Source: Lingula anatina (lineage: Eukaryota; Brachiopoda; Lingulata; Lingulida; Lingulidae). From it: DNA of 64,000 nucleotides. The position numbers were made by a program, and so were the translations under genes. The stretch is from assembly GCF_001039355.2 (NCBI RefSeq), contig NW_019775635.1:718121-782120 (forward strand). Reading direction: 5' to 3'. Each line of letters begins with the position of its first letter. Position 1 is the stretch's first letter. The notes beneath the pieces are model-generated. The model did not search any database and was not told where the DNA came from. It was given only the letters and a program-made list of their open reading frames with translations. Below are positions 11,937 to 21,471 of the stretch, in pieces.

Positions 11937-14900
11937 ATACACTACATTTAGTCCAGCCCTGATAAAAAAATTTAAAAATATATAAATTATATCCCAGGAT
12001 AAGTGTTTTGATCAATCTATTTGTGAGAAACACATGGTTATGTTATCTTTCCAGCTACTACGACTGTAGCATGTACAGCTTAGCCTACTACAAGCGCCCA
12101 GTAACAGTAGAATACTGCTGTGATGGGTGGTCCGCTGGGGTCAACGCCACGAACAATAGCAGTTGTGACATACGTAAGTCGATGAAACATATTCTTTTGT
12201 AGAATTTAGACACACAAATTCATTTTCTAAAATTCTCATTCGATTGTATTGTTCTTAATAATGGAATGAAACATCAAAAATGAATACATACATAAGGGGC
12301 AAAGTTTGTACTCGTAGAATTTGCTGATGTGCACTTAAGAGTATCAGTGTCTGATGCTTTTCCTTTTATAATTTTTATTTTGCATTGCTTGACACGTTTA
12401 TCTGGTGTATGTTTCAGCCGTCTGCGCGGCAGGGTGTGAGAATAATGGCGATTGTATAGCGCCCGACACCTGTAAATGCCAGCCGCCTTACCACGGCTTT
12501 ACCTGTAACGAAAGTAAGTCAAGGTCGCTGTCAATGCAGACTAGCAATTTGTATGCACCAGAATGATATTTTGTAAGGTATTTATTACAATGGTATTTTA
12601 TTAAAAATCACACTACTAGTAAAAGGAATTCACCATATCTCCATTACACCTTACTTTTGAAATCGTCTTCAGTCTGTATCAGTGCTGCATAAAAAGTCAT
12701 ACGTTTTTATAAATTAAGAGTAATTTCACTTTGAAAATTGCTCATATTTTGTTTTTGTGAATGCTGCGTAGAAGAAGTACGTTTTTCTAAATAGTGACAA
12801 ATAATACCAATAGTTTGGAATGGAAGCAAATGATTGTTTGTAACTGTATAAGCTTTATTCATTATTTCCATCTGCTTGAAAATGAATACACACTAAACGC
12901 ACTTGAAATGAATGCTTTGTGTTATTTACACTTAAGATGAAGTTAATTTTTCAATATAAAGATAATGGCGTGCCAATTGGGCCAGACGTGATTGATTGGT
13001 TGGTTGACGAGCGGCGCCTCTTGGAAAACAGGATCGGTAGATGAAATTAAATTTTTTATATGTCATCCCCAGAAATGCACTGCATGACGTCACGCTTAGC
13101 CCACTGCGCATGCGTGCACTTTTAATGAGTTGCTAGATTCCCATAGGAAAATGAATGGGTTCGCGATTCGTGGGTAATTCGCAATAATTGACAAACTAAC
13201 GACCTGATGCCGATAGACAGCAACGCTGTGCTATGCTTCAAGCAACTCCTGACCAAATATCGCTAGGGTTTTTTAAAAAATTCTGTTGTACACACGTACT
13301 AAGAAGTTTGCCGTGTATTGCCTAACCTACCCTCAGCAAAACGCACATATTTTCAGAANTTTGTCTGCTTTTTTTTTTTACTTCAGCCAACACGTCTATA
13401 CCAGAGGGTGCCATGGTATCTTTAGAAGCATGTGTTGGGTCGCCTGACAGCTGCTGTGAGTCCTTGCTGCCAGTGCAAATCAAGAATTGCACAGACTTTA
13501 CGGTGTACTATCTAAGTCCGACGGTGGCATGTCCACAAGCATATTGCTTTGGTAAGACATATCCAGATGAGATCCTAACCGAAATCTATTCTATAAGACA
13601 TATCCGGATGAGATCCAAACCGAAATCTATTCTAAGCAGAAGTAAATAAATGCTGTTTCATTTAAATAAAAAAATGAAATTAAAAGTAGGAAAAAAATTC
13701 AGCCTCTATTGTGATATCCAAAAGCAACAGTAATGTGATATAGACAATAAAAAGCGTGCAATCACAACCTTTTTTTTACCAATGGACTTTAGTCGAATGA
13801 AAAATAGTGATATTATAATCACAACACAGCACAAACAAACATGTTGTCATGACACTGCATTTATTTCTTCATGTTTTATCAGAGGTTCCACCCTGCATTG
13901 GTTGTAACATAAAAGCGTGTCCAGTTGGATACGTCGACAAGGATGGGCATTGTGAAGGTAAGGTACATGCACTCTAATGACCTTCACCGTACTTTACTTC
14001 TGCGCTGAATACGCCTACCCCATGCATAAATTCTGACAACGCTTCACCTGCTTTTATTTGAGAACAGTATCTGTGCCCAGTTATTAACTGGTATTCACTC
14101 AGGAGTTCCAGTATACCATCTGACTCGACGTAGACGGTTCCTGGCAGTGATCATTGGTCTCCTAACAGAAACCCTACCGAAATAACGACGATTGTGTGCA
14201 GAAGCGTTCTGATGGTAAACTCAGAAACATGATGTACACTGTTCTTGTGAAATGTTGCAGTCATTCCAAAATGTATCGAAACGTTATCTATAAGGAAGGC
14301 GTATTAACAGTCTCTATTCTCTGGGTGTGGTTTCCTTTTTGTCAGCCTGACCCAGGAAGTTTTGCCCTATTTGCTAATGATGTTGTTTATCCCTCTGAAT
14401 GGTTCTCATGGAACAACCCAACCTTCTTGCAATTCTGCGGGTCAAAACTCCCTCCTATAGACTATCTACCGCTTGGTAAAAAAGGTATCCCTCTCGCTTA
14501 GGAGACGCATATTAAAAATAATTAGTGTTGGAGTATTTCAATGGTATAAGCTAGATAGGTCAATATTCGACTACTCATATCCCCATTTTACAGAATGGTC
14601 GGTTACCTAGTTGTTATGTTATAGTAAAATTAGCAATGTACATAAATGCGGTAGGGGTGACACTTTTTTTGGTAGGGGAGTATACATTGTAAAGAACGCA
14701 TAGAAATATAATTAATTTTTTTTTTTCCACCAAAACGGCGATTATGGCAATTATTCTGAAATCTTTGCTTGCCCTTGGACCACGTGGACCTTCGTAAATG
14801 GTTACCCTCGGTTATAATCTCTTAAAAGATTATTGAAAAAAGCAATTAAAATACGAATCGACAAACTTTGAATGTTGGAAGGGATTCATTGACTAGTATG

Positions 14901-17900
14901 AGAACACCGTCGTTAAATTACTCCAATAAAATCCGTTTTATGTCATTTTCTCTGCAAAATGAAGAGTAGTTATCCTTTTAATTCAGTTTGTGTAAAGGTA
15001 TTATATGCAAGACTTTCGATGTAAGTACATTCAAAATTTGTTTTTAAACCACCAGATCTAAATTCTACAGCCACGCTTTGTAAAATCCATTCACGACGCT
15101 ATATGCACTTGGGTTCACTTTCAACCAAAACAAGCTCATACAAATGAAGTGTGAAACTTTGCGTAAAGGTGTAATGTGCAAAATATTATCGAGAAATACA
15201 TGTACATGTAAAATCGGTTTTAAACCACGGGATCTAACGTTAACGGCCATTATAACCCCATAACCCTACTCTTTAACTTCCAAACAAAATTTCATACACA
15301 TGCCTGCAACTCTCTTACAGATATTGATGAATGCCTGGTTGCTAAAGGTGTTTGCGATGATCGGTGCGACAATCTAAATGGATCATTCGCGTGCGCTTGT
15401 ACGGACCCAGGATATATTTTAGGAGCAGACTTTCGCTCGTGCGACGGTGAGTGTAATTTCATGTCACTCGTGTGTAGCATGGTTATGTTGATATCACGTG
15501 TATCTGTAAGAGTACAAAAATATCTGAAAGCATATATTTAACCATTTGTAATTGTGATTACCTGTGTGTATATTGATGAGCAACTACCTGTCACAAATCT
15601 TTTTATATCATTAATTTCCCGCTCATTGCCCATTTGCGCTTACATACATGTATGTACTGAAACATTTTTTTCATCAGATGTAGACGAGTGCAGCATCTCT
15701 AATGGTGGGTGTGAAGATATATGCATCAACGCCATAGGTACTTTCATGTGTTTCTGCAACCAAGATGGCTATCAATTGGGAAAAGACTCTCAGTCCTGTG
15801 AAGGTAGGTCTTTTGTATATTTTCAAGAAAATGTTGAGATTTTAAAAATGATATCTGAATTTCATTGTAAAAAGGATTAAGTTTTTTTTTTTTTTTTTGG
15901 GGGGGGGGCGTTTCAGCTTTGATATAAATTTTTTAAAAGTATTCACTGAAGAACAATAAGGAAATAAAACATTGGTGGATGGTCTCATTACATACAGATT
16001 TCAGTAAGCACAATGATAATATCGTNGATCTATTCTAAGCAGGAGTAAATAAATGCTGTTTCATTTAAATAAAAAAATGAAATTAAAAGTAGGAAAAAAA
16101 TTCAGCCTCTATTGTGATATCCAAAAGCAACAGTAATGTGATATAGACAATAAAAAGCATGCAATCACAACCTTTTTTTTACCAATGGGCTTTAGTCGAA
16201 TGAAAAATAGTGATATTATAATCACAACACAGCACAAACAAACATGTTGTCATGACACCGCATTTATTTCTTCATGTTTTATCAGAGGTTCCACCCTGCA
16301 TTGGTTGTAACATAAAAGCGTGTCCAGTTGGATACGTCGACAAGGATGGGCATTGTGAAGGTAAGGTACATGCACTCTAATGACCTTCACCGTACTTTAC
16401 TTCTGCGCTGAATACGCCTACCCCATGCATAAATTCTGACAACGCTTCACCTGCTTTTATTTGAAAACAGTATCTGTGCCCAGTTATTAACTGGTATTCA
16501 CTCAGGAGTTCCAGTATACCATCTGACTCGACGTAGACGGTTCCTGGCAGTGATCATTGGTCTCCTAACAGAAACCCTACCAAAATAACGACGATTGTGC
16601 AGAAGCGTTCTGATGGTAAACTCAGAAACATGATGTACCCTGTTCTTGTGAAATGTTGCAGTCATTCCAAAATGTATCGAAACGTTATCTATAAGGAAGG
16701 CGTATTAACAGTCTCTATTCTCTGGGTGTGGTTTCCTTTTTGTCAGCCTGACCCAGGAAGTTTTGCCCTATTTGGTAATGATGTTGTTTATCCCTCTGAA
16801 TGGTTCTCATGGAACAACCCAACCTTCTGGCAATTCTGCGGGTCAAAACTCCCTCCTATAGGCTATCTACCGCTTGGTAAAAAAGGTATCCCTCTCACTT
16901 AGGAGACGCATATTAAAAATAATTAGTGTTGGAGTATTTCAATGGTATAAGCTAGATAGGTCAATATTCGACTACTCATATCCCCATTTTACAGAATGAT
17001 CGGTTACCTAGTTGTTATGTTATAGTAAAATTAGCAATGTACATAAATGCGGTAGGGGTGACACTTTTTTTGGTAGGGGAGTATACATTGTAAAGAACGC
17101 ATAGAAATATAATAAATTTCATTTTGCCACCAAAACGGCGATTATGGCAATTATTCTGAAATCTTTGCTTGCCCTTGGACCACGTGGACCTTCGTTAATG
17201 GTTACCCTCGGTTATAATCTCTTAAAAGATTATTGAAAAAAGCAATTAAAATACGAATCGACAAACTTTGAATGTTGGAAGGGATTCATTGACTAGTATG
17301 AGAACACCGTCGTTAAATTACTCCAATAAAATCCGTTTTATGTCATTTTCTCTGCAAAATGAAGAGTAGTTATCCTTTTAATTCAGTTTGTGTAAAGGTA
17401 TTATATGCAAGACTTTCGATGTAAGTACATTCAAAATTTGTTTTTAAACCACCAGATCTAAATTCTACAGCCACGCTTTGTAAAATCCATTCACGACGCT
17501 ATATGCACTTGGGTTCACTTTCAAACAAAACAAGCTCATACAAATGAAGTGTGAAACTTTGCGTAAAGGTATAATGTGCAAAATATTATCGAGAAATACA
17601 TGTACATGTAAAATCGGTTTTAAACCACGGGATCTAACGTTAACGGCCATTATAACCCCATAACCCTACTCTTTAACTTCCAAACAAAATTTCATACACA
17701 TGCCTGCAACTCTCTTACAGATATTGATGAATGCCTGGTTGCTAAAGGTGTCTGCGATGATCGGTGCGACAATCAAAATGGATCATTCACGTGTGTTTGT
17801 ACGGACCCAGGATATATATTAGGAGCAGACTTTCGCTCGTGCGACGGTGAGTGTAATTTCATGTCACTCGTGTGAAGCATGGTTATGTTGATATCACGTG

Positions 17901-20900
17901 TATCTGTAAGAGTACACAAATATTTGAAAGCATATATTCAACCATTTGCACTTGTGATTACCTGTGTGTATATTGATGAGCAACTGCCTGTCACAAATCT
18001 TTTTATAGCATTAATTTCCCGCTCATTGCCCATTTGCGCTTACATACATGTATGTATTGAAACATTTTTTTCATCAGATGTAGACGAGTGCAGCATCTCT
18101 AATGGTGGGTGTGAAGATATATGCATCAACGCCATAGGTACTTTCAGGTGTTTCTGCAACCAAGATGGCTACCAGTTGGGAAAAGACTCTCAGTCCTGTG
18201 AAGGTAGGTCTTTTGTATATTTTCAAGAAAATGTTGAGATTTTAAAAATGATATCTGAATTTCATTGTAAAAAGGATTAAGTTTTTTTGGGGGGGGGGGC
18301 GTTTCAGCTTTGACTTAAATCTTTTAAAAGTAATCACTGAAGAACAATAAGGAAATAAAACATTGGTGGATGGTCTCATTACATACAGATTTCAGTAAGC
18401 ACAATGATAATATCCTATGCCTAGCTATGAGTTAAGAATGGCAAAAAATTACAGCGGCACGGTATTACCCGCGCCAGTTCCACCGAAAAACGCAAAGCAG
18501 ACGGTCTGATTATTAGTCATCACTGACTTTGAAGACGTACTTACTCTTTAAATTTTTGGAAATAGTTTTATGTTATTTTGACAATATTTTGAATATTACG
18601 TTGCAGATATAAATGAATGTGCTGTCAATAACGGCAGTTGTAGTGATGTTTGCATCAACACCAACGGCTCCTACCACTGCGAATGTAACGAGGCTGGTTT
18701 TGTCCTTGGAGGCGACGGTCACGCTTGTCAAGGTATGTACATGATGATGATAGTATATGTTACTATGAGTAGAGACAGTTGAAAAATAAACACCGGCACG
18801 GTTTACACGCGCCAGTTCCACCGTCAATTTCACGAAAGATGCAAAACAGACGTTTTGACTATAAGTCATCATCACTGACTTTGAAGAGAAACTCACTGTT
18901 TATTTTTAGAAGACTTCCATCAGTATTTATCCTTGTTGACAATATTTTGATACTGTATGTTGCAGATATAAATGAATGCGCTGTCAATAATGGTAGTTGT
19001 AGTGACGTTTGCATCAACACCAACGGCTCCTACCGCTGCGAATGTAACAAGGCTGGTTCTGTCCTTGGAGGCGACGGTCACACTTGTCAAGGTAATATAA
19101 AAGTTGGAACGTCTATCCCGAGCTTCACATCTTTGCAGAGTATAGTGTCTGCAGACGGGTGGCTGTCAGCTTGCGTTTGTAAAAGTCTCAATCAAGCCGC
19201 TCTGAAAATCGGGGGAAACACGTCAAGATTAAGTATAAACGGGATGTATTGCCTTTGCAGCACGTAGTGCTCATTGTACTGTGCGTGTTAAAGGCGGAGG
19301 TTTCACAAGTAGAACCAACAGGACAAACAGGGTCTAAATCTGTTCCTCCAGGCAGTTGACGGAACGATGGTCGTCCAACGCTAACACTTACTTTAGGGGA
19401 GCGTGTTTTACAGAGCTTTTCTCAGGTTTTAAACCCTTTTATTTGTTTGCTCGTGGGAGGGTGCTGTTGGTACTGGTACATGTTTAAATAACATGACATG
19501 AATTCAGTCGGTTTCAGAGGAGAAGGCTATCATGATTATATGTATGATTGTATTTCGCAAATACAAGACATCATAATAGTGGTCCAAGTTTTTGGACCCA
19601 TTTATGGGCCCATTTAGTAACAGTTTAAGTCAATCGGGCGTTGAATTGCATTTTTTTCTCTGATTAGCAGACATAGGCATAAAATGGTTCGTAAGAGATT
19701 CACATTTCACAATTAATACAGTGTAAACAACTCATAGAAATGTTATAAATTCCTCCACTAAAACAGCAGCTATCGAAATTATTTGCCTGTGCTTGCCATC
19801 AGACTACGTGGAACTCCATAGATGGCTATAACTCCGCAATTATTTTTTAATAGATTATTTTGAAAAAATATTTTTAGAAAAAACATGGGCTTACTAACTT
19901 TGAATATCGGAATGGATTTATTAATAATTGATAAGTATGGAAAAGGCGTCATTTACCCCAGAAAAAGCTTTTTTTTTGGGGGGGGGGCAAAGCGAACAGT
20001 TGTTATGTCGTTAACAACTCTGAGACTTTTTGAAAAAAGGCATATTGTACAAGACTTATTGTGTCTTTGGAAGTGACCCCCAGTAGATAATCAATTAATG
20101 TGGCATGCATAGGCGCCTGTCTCACCTGGCTGCCCCTGCTGTGTGACCAACATATAGCGGGAGGTGGGGGCGTATGGCAAGGATAATGCCCGGTCAAAGA
20201 TTAATATATGATTTCAAATTCACACGACAAAGTAAGAACTGTTAATTTTCAATCCTAAAGCTTAGACGTAAGAACCCATTGCAATTGTCTTGACCATTTA
20301 TGATTTCGTTACCCTTTTTTCAAGGTACTGAAGAAGCCAAAAACTGTTCTTCAATCCAAGAAGGCATAATACTGGGTTTATCTTGTCTTGGTGACCAAGC
20401 AATACAAGTTTTGAGTATACGATATCGACAGTCGAGTGTCTATGGTGGTTGCAATCAGTTTACTGACACTGTCACATGCATTGACGTAGCCAACAACTTG
20501 CAAACACGTGCGGATTTGGCGAACGAGTGCGATGGGAGAGAAACGTGCAAAGTGGAAATACGTCCACAGCCATCTATTCAGTGTACTTTGGAGGCGTCAG
20601 TCACATTCAAGTGTCTGCCAGGTAATGATGTAATATTTGCTTTCGAGAAAAATATTGTAAGTTTCATTAATTCCGATACCTTGTGCCTCACTGATGGTCA
20701 AAAACGTGTAATTTATTTTTGCCTACTAAATTGCAATTTCATGAAAATGCTTTGAAAGACGCTTTCTGGTATATATTTCTGTTTGTCTTAATATATCGTT
20801 GTCGTTTGTAGGATGTTATATATCATAGGGAAATTATTACCAGTGAATTTCGATTTTGTAGTATAGTCTATTCTTTGCTTTATATTACATGTATAAATAA

Positions 20901-21421
20901 ACATATACGTATACTATGCATGTATACTACAAACATTCTAAGAAAATGCTAAGGACACGTTAACTGTTTACAATATGTGTTTTTTAATGTTTAATCATTA
21001 TTACAGTAAAACCATGTAATGTGATCAAATTCTTCAAGTTTCACATTTCTCTACCTTCAGTCCAATATATGTGTGACGCTGGCGGGTACAGAACGGAATC
21101 AAGGATCTACCTGGCCAGTATTGACTTTCCGCACCCATTGCCTAATGACGGGTCTACCTGTGTTTGTGAATTCAGGGCAAAAAGTGATGCAAATAATGTC
21201 ACGGGAGATCTGTTACACAGCAGCAGAACTCATGTATCGGAGTGTCAGCGTACCGGCATGGAAGAGTCACATTTACAAATATCTGGCGCGGTCTCTCTAA
21301 GCCCTGGCTGTACCCAAGTCAACCAATACAACGTGACTACAAAGTTAATAACAGTGACATTGTATGGTAGAGACAATCCAGACCCTTTCTTGTTTTTATT
21401 TGAAGGTAAGTTACAATAAAG

Positions 21422-21471
<50 letters not shown>

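Larger units (their letters stand above)
13624..18420. repeat. Near-identical 2.4-kb direct duplication within copy A
   Basis: About 13624-16020 is repeated at about 16030-18420 at an offset of 2400-2403 bp. The copies differ by only scattered substitutions and homopolymer-length changes, introns included. Each unit carries the 75-nt exon plus two cbEGF-type exons. The junction is the N at 16026. Copies B and C have a single set. Identity across introns means the duplication is either very recent or two alleles assembled in tandem. Confidence 0.85.
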
